From contig JAUSBW010000169.1 in the NCBI GenBank assembly GCA_030651815.1, positions 1 through 64,000 of the forward strand: 64,000 nucleotides of DNA, in the 5' to 3' direction. This document shows positions 20,436 to 30,811 of the stretch, in pieces. Each line of letters opens with the position of its first letter. Position 1 is the stretch's first letter. This DNA is from Methanoregula sp. (GTDB taxonomy: Archaea > Halobacteriota > Methanomicrobia > Methanomicrobiales > Methanospirillaceae). A program made the translations under genes and the position numbers. The notes beneath the pieces are model-generated. The model saw only the letters and a list, made by a program, of their open reading frames with translations. It did not search any database and had not been told where the DNA came from.

Positions 20436-21833
20436 TCATCCCTTTCTGTATGCCGGGTGATACTTCCTGATGTAGTCGAGTTTTATCCGTTTCAATTCTT
20501 CTTCCGGAAGCATGGACATAAGATCCCAGCCAATCTCCAGCGTACTTTCAATGCTCCGGTTTTCATCTCCCTGTGTGATGAATTTCTTCTCGAACTCATC
20601 CGCAAACTTCAGATATTTCTTGTCCAGTTCGGTTAACGCTTCTTCACCCACGATCGCAACCAGCCTCCGCAGGTCTCTCCCGTAGGCGTATGAGGCATAG
20701 AGCTGGTCTGCCACGTTCCTGTGATCCTCCCGCGTCTTTCCCGCACCTATGCCGAGGTTCATGAGCCGGGAGAGACAGGGAAGGACATCGATAGGCGGAT
20801 TTGCCCCCCTCCTGTACAGATCCCGCGAGAGCACGATCTGCCCTTCGGTAATATAGCCGGTGAGATCCGGCACCGGATGGGTGATATCATCATCGGGCAT
20901 GGTCAGGATGGGGATCTGGGTGATGGACCCTTTTGCCCCCTTGATCCGCCCGGCACGTTCGTAGAGGGAGGCAAGGTCTGTATACATGTAGCCGGGATAC
21001 CCTCTCCTTCCCGGGACTTCCTCCCGTGCCGTTGAGATCTCTCTCAATGCCTCACAATAGTTGATCATGTCCGTCATAATCACGAGGACATGAAGGTTGT
21101 GGGTAAACGCGAGATATTCTGCAACGGTAAGGGCGCACCGGGGAGTGGCGATTCTCTCGATGGTCGGGTCATCAGCAAGGTTCATGAAAAAGACCACGCG
21201 TTCAAGAGCACCGGTCCTTTCAAAATCATCCATAAAGAACGATGCCTCTTTATAAGTAATCCCCATGGCAACAAAAACCACAGCAAATTTTTCTCCTTCC
21301 CCAAGCACCTTTGCCTGTCGTGCGATCTGGGCGGCTAGCTTGTTTGCAGGCAGACCGGCACCGGAGAATATCGGGAGTTTCTGACCCCTGACAAGAGTAG
21401 TTAATGCGTCAATAGTGGACATTCCTGTCTGGATGAAGTCTGCTGGTTTGTCCCTCGCATACGGGTTGATGGGCATCCCGTTGATATCCAGACTTGCTTC
21501 CGGGATGATGTCAGGACCTCCATCCCGGGGCTTTCCCACACCGTTCAGGATCCTCCCCAGCAGATCAATGGACACATCTATTGTCGGCGGTTTGCCGGTA
21601 AACTGCACCCGGGTCTCTTTATTATCGATTCCGCTGGTACCCTCAAATACCTGAATCACCGCAAGGTCCCGCGAGATATCCAGAACCTGCCCTGTTCTCA
21701 CTTCACCGTTAGGCAGCGTGATTTGTGCGATCTCTCCATAGGAAACCCCCTTGACAGACTGGACGAAAATCAAAGGCCCGGAGACATAGTTGACCGTCTT
21801 GCACTCTTTTGTCAGCAGGCTGACCGGCTTCAT
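20436..21833 (-). CDS. atpB: A-type ATP synthase subunit B
   Basis: 465 aa; [40 protein letters not shown]. Confidence 0.96.
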   Translation of the reverse strand: MKPVSLLTKECKTVNYVSGPLIFVQSVKGVSYGEIAQITLPNGEVRTGQVLDISRDLAVIQVFEGTSGIDNKETRVQFTGKPPTIDVSIDLLGRILNGVGKPRDGGPDIIPEASLDINGMPINPYARDKPADFIQTGMSTIDALTTLVRGQKLPIFSGAGLPANKLAAQIARQAKVLGEGEKFAVVFVAMGITYKEASFFMDDFERTGALERVVFFMNLADDPTIERIATPRCALTVAEYLAFTHNLHVLVIMTDMINYCEALREISTAREEVPGRRGYPGYMYTDLASLYERAGRIKGAKGSITQIPILTMPDDDITHPVPDLTGYITEGQIVLSRDLYRRGANPPIDVLPCLSRLMNLGIGAGKTREDHRNVADQLYASYAYGRDLRRLVAIVGEEALTELDKKYLKFADEFEKKFITQGDENRSIESTLEIGWDLMSMLPEEELKRIKLDYIRKYHPAYRKG

Positions 21834-23569
21834 CTCTCCACCTCCAGTGCAGCAATGTTCTTATCGATCTCCCCGATAAGATCCTTGATTTTACTGACAT
21901 CGGCCAGTTCCTTCATCCTGCCAATCTCCTGTTTTAAGGGCAGTTTCAGGATTTTGTTCAGGGCAACTCCCCGGTTCATCGCTTCACTCGTCCGATTATA
22001 GAAGTTGAGGATCACCTTGAGCATACAGTACTGCTTCTCAAGCGGACAGAAAGAATCGATTTCATGATAGGCACTCTGCTGGAGGAAATCTTCCCTGATC
22101 ATTCGGGTAACCTCCAGAATTGCCTTCTCGCTCTCGGGCAGGGCATCAGGACCGACCAGCTGCACGATCTCCTGTAACTCAACTTCTTTCTGGAGCAGGT
22201 ACATGGTCACGTCCCGCATCTCTTTCCACTCATCAAATCCGCTTTGCACAAACCATTCCTGAATGCTGTCCAGATAGAGCGAATAACTTTTTATCCAGTT
22301 CACCGAAGGGAAATGTCTCCTGTACGCAAGATTTGTATCCAGTGCCCAGAACGTCCCGGCAATTCTTAACGTATTCTGGGTGATGGGCTCTGAGAAATCA
22401 CCTCCCGGGGGGGATACCGCACCGACAATGGTAATGGATCCCAACCGTTCATCTGACCCAAGGCAGACAACCCTGCCGGCACGCTCATAGAACGCCGCAA
22501 GTCTCGTAGCAAGGTAGGCGGGATAGCCTTCTTCGCCCGGCATCTCCTCTAACCTGCCCGAAACTTCCCGTAATGCCTCGCCCCATCGGGATGTGGAGTC
22601 AGCCATCAGCGCAACGTCATATCCCATGTCCCGGTAGTACTCTGCCATGGTGATGCCCGTATAAATCGAAGCCTCCCTGGCCGCCACCGGCATGTTCGAT
22701 GTGTTTGCAATCAGGATCGTTCTCTGGATAAGGGGCATATTCGTCCGCGGATCCACAAGTTCGGGAAATTCTGTCAGGACATCCGTCATTTCATTTCCCC
22801 GCTCCCCGCAGCCGATATACACAACGATCTGGGTATCCGACCATTTTGCCAGTGTCTGTTCTGCCACCGTCTTTCCCGTACCAAAACCACCGGGGATCAT
22901 GGCAGTTCCCCCTTTGGCCACCGGGAACATGATGTCAAAAATTCTCTGCCCGGTAATAAGGAGCGAACGCGGGTCCTGCTTTTTTTTGTAGGGTCTCCCC
23001 CGTCTCACGGGCCATTTCTGCAGCATTGTTATGGAAGTGCTGTCATCGAGAATGCAGATGGGGTCTTCAACAGTAAACGCACCACTGCGGATCTCCTTTA
23101 TGGTTCCGGAAACCGGGGGAGGAACCATGATCCTGTGCTCTATATTATACTCCGCTACCGTCCCAACGATGTCTCCGCCAGAGACCGTATCTCCCTTTTT
23201 TGCAGATGCGACAAAATCCCACTTCTTTTCCTTATCAATGCCGGGAACGGAAATTCCACGGGATATGAAACTGCCACTTCTCTTAACCAGCACCGGCAGT
23301 GGCCTCTGAATGCCGTCATAAATAGAGGAGAGGAGCCCCGGACCGAGCTCAACTGACAGGGGCGTTTCGGTGTTTACAACTTTCTCGCCAACTTTCAGGC
23401 CGGATGTGTCCTCATACACCTGAACAACTGCCAGATCCCCGTCAAGGCGTATGATCTCCCCGTTCAGCTCCTCGACACCTACCTTCACCACGTCATACAT
23501 CTTAGAGCCCCTCATCTGGTCCGAAAGAACCACAGGCCCCGAAATTCTCGAAATAACTCCCGCAATCAT
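21830..23569 (-). CDS. atpA: A-type ATP synthase catalytic subunit A
   Basis: 579 aa; P-loop [52 protein letters not shown]. Confidence 0.96.
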   Translation of the reverse strand: MIAGVISRISGPVVLSDQMRGSKMYDVVKVGVEELNGEIIRLDGDLAVVQVYEDTSGLKVGEKVVNTETPLSVELGPGLLSSIYDGIQRPLPVLVKRSGSFISRGISVPGIDKEKKWDFVASAKKGDTVSGGDIVGTVAEYNIEHRIMVPPPVSGTIKEIRSGAFTVEDPICILDDSTSITMLQKWPVRRGRPYKKKQDPRSLLITGQRIFDIMFPVAKGGTAMIPGGFGTGKTVAEQTLAKWSDTQIVVYIGCGERGNEMTDVLTEFPELVDPRTNMPLIQRTILIANTSNMPVAAREASIYTGITMAEYYRDMGYDVALMADSTSRWGEALREVSGRLEEMPGEEGYPAYLATRLAAFYERAGRVVCLGSDERLGSITIVGAVSPPGGDFSEPITQNTLRIAGTFWALDTNLAYRRHFPSVNWIKSYSLYLDSIQEWFVQSGFDEWKEMRDVTMYLLQKEVELQEIVQLVGPDALPESEKAILEVTRMIREDFLQQSAYHEIDSFCPLEKQYCMLKVILNFYNRTSEAMNRGVALNKILKLPLKQEIGRMKELADVSKIKDLIGEIDKNIAALEVER

Positions 23570-23574
23570 GACCC

Positions 23575-23895
23575 CTACCTCCTAATCACGATATTATACC
23601 CGATTGCCCTCTGCAGCAGCCGTTCGATGTAACTTGTTCTCTCGAGACCCTTGACCCTGGCGGGAATCGGAATAATGATCGGCCGGTATGTCTTTTCGAT
23701 TTTTTCCAGCAGTTTTTCGTCCAGAGCTGCCATGAAATCTTCACTTACCGCAACGATTCCCGTATCGTCCTTATATATCAGGGGGGGTATGATCTTCTTT
23801 GCCTCGTCCAGATTTGATACCTCGATTACATCCACACCGGCAAGCCTGAACCCCGGTGCCGAATCGGGATCGGTGACCACAACAAACCTATACAT
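23575..23895 (-). CDS. atpF: A-type ATP synthase subunit F
   Basis: 106 aa; [12 protein letters not shown]...[10 protein letters not shown]; operon position. Confidence 0.93.
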   Translation of the reverse strand: MYRFVVVTDPDSAPGFRLAGVDVIEVSNLDEAKKIIPPLIYKDDTGIVAVSEDFMAALDEKLLEKIEKTYRPIIIPIPARVKGLERTSYIERLLQRAIGYNIVIRR

Positions 23896-24949
23896 AAATC
23901 AATTCCTCCCGGATTTCTTTTTCTGTTATGTCGGCAGTCTTGCACCTCGCTATGATCCTGATATTGGTGATCTCGTTATATTTCGCCCAGACATACCCGA
24001 CTGCAACGGCAATACTCAGGGGGTCGCCAAGGAACCGGCGGATGCCCCGTTTTATCAGGTATTTCTCGAGTTCTTTTTCAAATACGGATATCTTTTCTGT
24101 CTTGAACACATCTGCGGGAAGTTCTGAGAGAAACTTGTATGGCGTGGCGTCCAGAACCTTTATCGCTCCCTCAAGTGTCCCGGATCTCAGCATGGAGAGC
24201 AACTTCTCGATATCCAGCGTAATACCGCCCTTGATCAGGAATGGTTCTGCCTCTTCAATCCCGATTTTGTCCCTTATCATCTTTAAGACATTTTTGATAT
24301 TGGTCACATCAATCTCCGTAGTTATCATATCCAGAATGATACGATCATCATAGGAATCTTCGCCTGATTTTTCTAATGCATTTTCATAGTAAAATTTGTC
24401 AATGGCATACTCAAGGATGGACAGATCCCTTTTTTCAGAGTATTCCTTAAAATTCCGGGTTAATGGTTTAGCATATTCGATCCCCCACGTTGCTAAGAGA
24501 TCGATGACCGCCTTGACATCCGGCTGCCTGATCAATTCAATGAGCGTAGTATTATCCAGTTGCCCTGCCGGAACAAGGCATTCGACAATCTCCGCTGATG
24601 TCATATGGATATTCTTTCCCCGGAGAATGGTTTTGATGTTCTGGATATCCCACCGGCTCAGCAGAATGTTTATGTACTTCTCGGAATCTCCCCCTTTCAT
24701 AAAACCTAAAATCTTTCGGAAGGCATTGGTGAAATCATTGCGTAAGGCAACCTCGATACACTTCATCCCGGAATACTGGACGGTTGCCCTTTCAATCTCC
24801 TCTTTATAGGAAGTATTTTCCAGCTCAGCAATGATGGATTCAACATCGGGTTTGAGGATCAGGGATTCAAACACGGGTGGGGCGAGCAGGCGGCTTTTCA
24901 TGCCTTTTATCCGGGCATTTACATAATCATACTCCACTCTGACCACCAT
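23888..24949 (-). CDS. atpC: A-type ATP synthase subunit C
   Basis: 353 aa; YDYVNARIKGMKSRLL; operon position. Confidence 0.93.
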   Translation of the reverse strand: MVVRVEYDYVNARIKGMKSRLLAPPVFESLILKPDVESIIAELENTSYKEEIERATVQYSGMKCIEVALRNDFTNAFRKILGFMKGGDSEKYINILLSRWDIQNIKTILRGKNIHMTSAEIVECLVPAGQLDNTTLIELIRQPDVKAVIDLLATWGIEYAKPLTRNFKEYSEKRDLSILEYAIDKFYYENALEKSGEDSYDDRIILDMITTEIDVTNIKNVLKMIRDKIGIEEAEPFLIKGGITLDIEKLLSMLRSGTLEGAIKVLDATPYKFLSELPADVFKTEKISVFEKELEKYLIKRGIRRFLGDPLSIAVAVGYVWAKYNEITNIRIIARCKTADITEKEIREELIYV

Positions 24950-25523
24950 AGAGCGTAGTAAATATTTCAGATTTTAAAAGAGCCTTTGCTTTCTCAAATC
25001 TCGATTCTGTCGTGTTGAATATGATGAACCTTCCATCCTTTGTGCTCGCGTTCAGACCTCCCGCACTGGTAATATCGGTAACTACTTCGCAGTTCAGCTT
25101 GAGTTCGGACAACAATTTTTTACAAAGGTTCTCATCCATTTTATCGATGTGCAGCTGGATTTCTTCTCCTTCCAGCTCCAAAACCACCTCTTGTAACATT
25201 TTTCTGAAATGGTTCTCGTAATCTGCACGCGATCGTGCTGATGAGAGAATTTTCCGGGCTTCAAAAAAGGCTTTCTTAAACACTTCATCTTTGGTCCGGG
25301 TAAACTGCATCCGGGTTTCTTCTTTGATCTTTGCAATTAATTTGTTACGTTCGGCTTCTACAGTTTTTTTAACTGCATCCAGATGCTTCTTTTTGATTGC
25401 CTCGTCTTTCCCCTCCGCCCCCTTTCGTATCTCAACCGATTGCCTGTATGCATTTTCCTTCAATTCTGTGATTCTATCACCAGCACTTACCTCCACTGAT
25501 TCAATCAGCTGCTCAATCGACAT
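24927..25523 (-). CDS. atpE: A-type ATP synthase subunit E
   Basis: 198-aa coiled-coil protein; DGRFIIFNTTESRFEKAKALLKSEI; operon position. Confidence 0.9.
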   Translation of the reverse strand: MSIEQLIESVEVSAGDRITELKENAYRQSVEIRKGAEGKDEAIKKKHLDAVKKTVEAERNKLIAKIKEETRMQFTRTKDEVFKKAFFEARKILSSARSRADYENHFRKMLQEVVLELEGEEIQLHIDKMDENLCKKLLSELKLNCEVVTDITSAGGLNASTKDGRFIIFNTTESRFEKAKALLKSEIFTTLYGGQSGV

Positions 25524-25682
25524 TGCACCATCAACCCCTGTAATATCTTTTTCGAACCAGTACAGTTATGTTCGATCCCCCATGTTCCTCAATTAAGTTC
25601 CCGGTTCCGCCAAACGACCGATATGCCATGTATCAGTACCTCATGGCAGATTTGCCGGTTGTATCCTGACCATCCCCTCCAT

Positions 25683-25910
25683 TCACACGAGCATGATCAT
25701 CATCATTGCCGCAACCACGAAACCAAGAATGACCATGGTCTCGGGAATTGCCACCAGCACCACCATAAGGCCAAATGTCTCAGGTCTCTCTGCAATGGTC
25801 CCTGCACCGGCGGATCCGATTTTTGATTGCGCGTAACCTGTTCCCAGTGCTCCAAGTCCAAATGCAATTCCAACTCCAATAGGAATACCCCAATCTACCA
25901 TGTTTACCAC
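25683..25910 (-). CDS. atpK: A-type ATP synthase membrane rotor subunit K (c)
   Basis: 75-aa hairpin; Gly-rich helix 1 and VLVAIPETMVILGFVVA helix 2. Confidence 0.94.
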   Translation of the reverse strand: MVNMVDWGIPIGVGIAFGLGALGTGYAQSKIGSAGAGTIAERPETFGLMVVLVAIPETMVILGFVVAAMMMIMLV

Positions 25911-26017
25911 ATCCTCTTTTTTTTGTGTTTATTGATATGATCCTGATTAAAAATTCTCAATCTGCTGTACATAATGGTTGCCAAACCAGCGGGATGCTCC
26001 GTGTTCATTTCACGGTT

Positions 26018-27937
26018 TCACCCCTCCTTTTCCTTTCTGAAGGGTTTGTACATCTTGCCCCCGCCCTTATAAAATTTGGAATTGAATTCCACCATATGCA
26101 ACCGGAAGGAATGCAAAAACGGGCTGAACACTGCAAGGACGATATTGAGCATATGCAGCAGGGCGGCGATTAAAAATCCGACCAGTACGACATCCGTCGA
26201 GCCCCCAAGTTTATTCGCCACCAGCGCCAGAACAACCGACGCCATGCCGATTGCCATGATACGGGCATAGGAGAGAATGTTTCCCACGGTGCTCATAATC
26301 TCGAATACCCCGAAAAACCCTCCGCCATAAATGATCAGCGGCACAGCGATGACGAACAGCAGCACGCCTGTCTGAAGGAGGATATCCGGAAGCACCTTTG
26401 CCGCCCCACCGATGATCAGGAGCAGCCCCGTGATTGCGATGATCATTCCGGCCTTTTCCATTACATGTTTCTTGCTCTTTTTGGTAATGGCATTGAGGAT
26501 TCCCAGACTAAGGCCGAGGAACACATGGAATACTCCTATGGTGATGGCAAGGATCAGGAGGGGGACCAATACTTCAATCCTGTTCCATGTGATACCGAGG
26601 AAGTGGATTGGATGGATCCAGCCCATATGTTCACCGAAATTCCCGAAGAACTCGCCGAAGAGGAACCCGAAAAAGATGGTTGGGACAGATGAGATGATCA
26701 GGATGTTCATCAGGTGCTGGAGCCAGATCTCCATTTTATACTTGTTTTTCACGATCAGGGCAATCCCAAGTATAATGAGTCCATAAGCGATATCGCCGAC
26801 CATGAGACCGAAAAAGATAGGGAAGAAGATCGCAAGCAGCGGACTTGGATCGATCTCCCGGTACTGTGGTGGGCTGACCATCTGCATGAGAAATTCAAAG
26901 GGTTTTACGATTGCAGGGTTATCGTAGAAGGTGGGCGCCTCGTCCATCTTCTCCGGACTCACCTCAAGCTCATTGACGATGACCCTGTTGCCGAAGGCAT
27001 TTTTCAGTGCTTTTTTTGTGGATTCCAGGTATTTTTGGGGGATCCAGCCCAGAATTACAAAAGTATATTCCGTCTGACCGAATTTGCCGAATACGCCTGC
27101 TTCTTCGTTCCTGTCTTCAAGCACTTTTTTGAGCACCGCAAGTTCCTGGTACCATTCCGTGGAGAGTTTTACCAGATTTTCGTCGATTGTTGCCATCTCG
27201 TCAATTGATTTCGTCCTCTTTATAGAAATCAGCTGAAGAATCTCATTGAAGGGCTTACCAACGAACTCAGATGGCAGACGCACCTCATTGACATTCTGGG
27301 AGAAGATGAGCGAGTGAACCGCCTCGGCATATCTTTTATTGAACACGATAACCGCAGCAATAGTTGTTTCATCGATATCTGCAGAAATTATTTCAAACTG
27401 TTTTTTTGTAATTTCTACCAGCGCATTTCTGATGAAGTCTAAAACCTCCCTGAACTCCCGCTGGATGAGAATTACCGTGACTTCAAAACCCTCTAAAACC
27501 GGCAACTGGCTTTCCAGAGGCTGAATTTTTTTAATTATTTTTTCGTACCTGCCCATTGCGCCAAGAGTAAATTCCAGATCGCTCTTCTTTATTGCGAGGT
27601 CCTTTGTGGTCGATTCGAGCTCCTCGATTACGTGGTTTGCCCTCGCAAGCAGGTCATGGTGGCTGGTTTTCTGCAATTCCTCATAGATTTGTTCCTGCTT
27701 CAGGGTATCATATTTAATTTTAGGGAGGGCAAGGAAAATTCCCCCTATTTTTACCAGGGTATTTGCGATATCTCCCCCTTTTTCGATTTCCATCTTCCTT
27801 AAAAGTGTATCCCCGGGGCGGATCGTTCTGGATATATCCTCAAGCTGGACAGTTCCCGTGTGGTACAGGACGTCGACTACGCTCTGAAGATCTTTTTTTG
27901 GCCCCAGTACCTGAACCTTTTTCATCTTTTGAAGCAT
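26018..27937 (-). CDS. atpI: A-type ATP synthase subunit I (a)
   Basis: 639 aa; PIFFGLMVGDIAYGLII, SYARIMAIGMASVVLALVANKLGG, FSPFLHSFRLHMVEF. Confidence 0.95.
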   Translation of the reverse strand: MLQKMKKVQVLGPKKDLQSVVDVLYHTGTVQLEDISRTIRPGDTLLRKMEIEKGGDIANTLVKIGGIFLALPKIKYDTLKQEQIYEELQKTSHHDLLARANHVIEELESTTKDLAIKKSDLEFTLGAMGRYEKIIKKIQPLESQLPVLEGFEVTVILIQREFREVLDFIRNALVEITKKQFEIISADIDETTIAAVIVFNKRYAEAVHSLIFSQNVNEVRLPSEFVGKPFNEILQLISIKRTKSIDEMATIDENLVKLSTEWYQELAVLKKVLEDRNEEAGVFGKFGQTEYTFVILGWIPQKYLESTKKALKNAFGNRVIVNELEVSPEKMDEAPTFYDNPAIVKPFEFLMQMVSPPQYREIDPSPLLAIFFPIFFGLMVGDIAYGLIILGIALIVKNKYKMEIWLQHLMNILIISSVPTIFFGFLFGEFFGNFGEHMGWIHPIHFLGITWNRIEVLVPLLILAITIGVFHVFLGLSLGILNAITKKSKKHVMEKAGMIIAITGLLLIIGGAAKVLPDILLQTGVLLFVIAVPLIIYGGGFFGVFEIMSTVGNILSYARIMAIGMASVVLALVANKLGGSTDVVLVGFLIAALLHMLNIVLAVFSPFLHSFRLHMVEFNSKFYKGGGKMYKPFRKEKEG

Positions 27938-27943
27938 ATCGCC

Positions 27944-28273
27944 CTACTCCAAGGATACAACTTTTGCGATTTTATCTATTGCTGCGGGTAAATTGCGTTC
28001 GCCCTCTGCCCGAACCAATATCGCCTCTTCATTGCTCTGATTTCTGATCTGCTCAACTTCTTTTCTTAATTTTTCCATTTCTTTTTCATAATATTCCTGG
28101 GCAGTCTTTTTCCCCTCTCTCTCTGAGGTCTCAATCATTTCCGAAGCTTCTTTCCTCGCACTGATAATGACCTCCTCGGCTTCCCTTCTGGTCTCATCAA
28201 TTTTAATGCTGATCATCAGCTCTTTTTCCCGGATTTGCTGCAATAACGATTTTTCTTCTGCCATCTGCAACAC
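27944..28273 (-). CDS. atpH: A-type ATP synthase subunit H
   Basis: 109-aa coiled coil; operon position. Confidence 0.85.
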   Translation of the reverse strand: MLQMAEEKSLLQQIREKELMISIKIDETRREAEEVIISARKEASEMIETSEREGKKTAQEYYEKEMEKLRKEVEQIRNQSNEEAILVRAEGERNLPAAIDKIAKVVSLE

Positions 28274-28276
28274 CTG

Positions 28277-28528
28277 TTATAATCCCCGCATTTTTTTTAA
28301 ATATGATGTCAGACTATGATTCTGGCGGCAATTTTCCGTTGTGATGCATTTTTCCTTGAGATTTTTTTGTGCTTCGATAATCCGCTCCCGGCAACGGTCA
28401 ACTGCCCCTTTTTTCAGTTTGTCAATGAGTTCGGACATATTGTTCATCATAGGCAGAAACCAACTGTGGTCTATGTCAATACTCCTATTCCCAAACGATA
28501 AATGTATCTGTTGATTTTCTGCTGTCAT
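28277..28528 (-). CDS. small uncharacterised protein at the head of the atp operon (internal start at MMNNMSEL possible)
   Basis: 3-nt spacer to atpH; paralogous to 19500-19700 (RCRERI...TSYLKKMRGL). Confidence 0.75.
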   Translation of the reverse strand: MTAENQQIHLSFGNRSIDIDHSWFLPMMNNMSELIDKLKKGAVDRCRERIIEAQKNLKEKCITTENCRQNHSLTSYLKKMRGL

Positions 28529-28833
28529 GTCCTGATGTCATTTGACCAAAATCCTTAAGCTGAGGGCTATGCACGATATTCATAGAAAGAGTATAGAAAA
28601 TGGATGAATGAAAATGAGTTTTTCTACAGAGCGTGCCATAATCCTATGGATCATAAATGAGAATGAAAATTCAAGTGACACATTTTTCATACCAGCCATT
28701 GATTTAAGATATCACCGTGTATGACAAATCCAGATAGCATTAAATATCGTAAATAGTATTTATTATTCAAAAGAGTCCCGTCCATTTCGCGTTGTCTGCT
28801 GCAGACCCTTCGATATATCTAATGGAGTGACCT

Positions 28834-29700
28834 ATGTTCGAAAAAATACTGTTCCCTACGGATTTTTCTGAGTATGCAAAGAGAGCGCTCGACTGCATAG
28901 CCGGTTTTCCCGGAGCCCGCGATGTCATCCTGTTCCACGTTGTCGAAGGGGCCAGATCTCCGAGAGGTGGTGGAGAGATAGGTGATACATTCTACAGGAC
29001 CGGCGAAAATTTCCTCAAGGAAGAGAAACGCTACCTTGAAAACCTCAGCCAGAACCTCAGGGTGACAACGGCGGTAAAGATATCATCTGACACCGCCGGA
29101 GCAATCATCGAAACAGCCGAGGAAAGAGGCGTTTCCCTGATCGTTGTCGGTGCGCGGGGGAGCAGCCTCGTGGAAGGGATTCTCCTTGGCAGTGTGTCGA
29201 TGGCGGTCCTCCGCCGCAGCAGGATCAATGTCCTGATCATGCGCCATAAAATTATCGAGAAGATGAAGGCAAAGACCTATGAAATGTTCTGCCCGATGAT
29301 ACTCTCCCGGGTCCTCTGTCCGGTTGATTTCTCCCTTTACTCTGACAGTGCGATAGCCCTTCTCAGCAGGACAAAGGGGGTGAGAGGGGTTATCCTTCTC
29401 CATGTTGTTTCTCAGGGCGAGACTGAAGCTGAGATTGAGGATGCTGTCCAAAAGGCGAAGGCTCAGATAGAAGCAATCCGCAGCAGTCTTGCCGCACAGA
29501 GCATCGAAGTCAGGACAATCGTAAGGACAGGAAATCCCAGCTTCGAGATCACGAGAATTGCCGATGAAGAGGACGTATCTGTCATCTGGATGAGCTCCCA
29601 TGGAAAAGGCTGGTTCCGTGACCTTTTGCTCGGCAGCACAGCGTATACGGTGGCTATGAACGCAAAACGGCCGGTGATCATCATCCGTAAGCCGGAATGA
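28834..29700 (+). CDS. tandem-domain universal stress protein
   Basis: Two USP domains: MFEKILFPTDFSEYAKRAL...VVGARGSSLVEGILLGSVS and SRVLCPVDFSLYSDSAI...WMSSHGKGWFRDLLLGSTA. Confidence 0.94.
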   Translation: MFEKILFPTDFSEYAKRALDCIAGFPGARDVILFHVVEGARSPRGGGEIGDTFYRTGENFLKEEKRYLENLSQNLRVTTAVKISSDTAGAIIETAEERGVSLIVVGARGSSLVEGILLGSVSMAVLRRSRINVLIMRHKIIEKMKAKTYEMFCPMILSRVLCPVDFSLYSDSAIALLSRTKGVRGVILLHVVSQGETEAEIEDAVQKAKAQIEAIRSSLAAQSIEVRTIVRTGNPSFEITRIADEEDVSVIWMSSHGKGWFRDLLLGSTAYTVAMNAKRPVIIIRKPE

Positions 29701-30281
29701 AGGGGAACGAATAAGGCTGAACTCTCCGGATGACTTCATAACGGCAGGCATCAAGTTCGTCCCGAATGCATTATTAAGGATATTCCCGATCGGATAACGT
29801 ATCGATGTCTTGTCCTTACCATTAAAGGCGTGAGGTTCAGGCGACGATAATTCTCCTGAGGTTTAAAGTCCAAAAAGACCCTTTTATATCAAGGGCAGAT
29901 GAAATTCGGACTGGTGGTGTGGATCAATTCTGAATGAGCGGGAACAACTCCTCTGTGTATTTCGGCTACCTGCAGAAAGGTACTCTCTCAAGAAAAGAAG
30001 AGCAAGTACCTGATATAGGCAATTGGCCTATCTGGAGAACTGCGAAGAATGGAATGGAATTTTTTAAAGCCTTAATCAATCCTGAATACCATTTCAACAA
30101 ACGGTATATACGGACTTGCCGGTACTACTTTTAAATCTTACATTTTTGCACATATTACTTTGAGGAGAGATTGTACCTGAGATCTCTTCATCAGCCGTTC
30201 TCCTCTCCTCATAAATAATCGGTTTTTTTACCGGGCAAAAATACGGGATAAGTATGATATACCCGCGCTGATCATGCGAAT

Positions 30282-30737
30282 TTATCCCACGGCGAACTTA
30301 CCCAGGATACCCAGGGTAAACGCCATCACAAGCAGAGCCACGGTTTCGACGATCCCCAATATGATCATGTAATTGCCGAATCCTTTACCGGTTTCTCCCA
30401 TGGCGTCGCAGGCGCAGGCAGCACATTTACCCTGAAAGTATGCAGAAAGGCCGATAGCCGCGCCACAAAAGGCGCCGATACCCCAAAGGAACTGGCCTTG
30501 TGCGGCAAGTTCATACATCCTGTTCATTACGATCATGCCATAAATTGTCTGGGTAAGCGGCGCACCGACAAAAGCAACGAGCATAAATGCCGCCGGCTTA
30601 TTCTGGCTGAAATTCTTCTTCCATGCACCTATCGCAGCCATTCCGGCGACACCTGCTCCGGCGGCAGACCCGCAGGCCGACAAGGCAAGCACCAAACCTA
30701 ATCCCAGATCCTGAAATTGCATCAGCAGCGCATCCAT
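30282..30737 (-). CDS. ntpK: V-type ATPase subunit K (c, double hairpin)
   Basis: 151 aa; PLTQTIYGMIVM in hairpin 1, FQGK after helix 3, LGIVETVALLVMAF in helix 4. Confidence 0.95.
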   Translation of the reverse strand: MDALLMQFQDLGLGLVLALSACGSAAGAGVAGMAAIGAWKKNFSQNKPAAFMLVAFVGAPLTQTIYGMIVMNRMYELAAQGQFLWGIGAFCGAAIGLSAYFQGKCAACACDAMGETGKGFGNYMIILGIVETVALLVMAFTLGILGKFAVG

Positions 30738-30811
30738 GATGTCCTCCTGTTTATTCTTTCCATGTTGTCCTCCTGTTTATTCTTTCCATGATATCCTCCT
30801 GTTTATTCTTT
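30738..30811 (-). repeat. tandem 26-bp repeat carrying Shine-Dalgarno plus ATG upstream of ntpK
   Basis: Minus strand: GAATAAACAGGAGGATATCATG GAAAGAATAAACAGGAGGACAACATG GAAAGAATAAACAGGAGGACATCATG; units 30738-30763, 30764-30789, partial 30790-30811. Confidence 0.95.

Noticed and set aside
29934-30134. 66-aa ORF between the ATPase operons
   Set aside because: No motif or neighbour support; composition not protein-like
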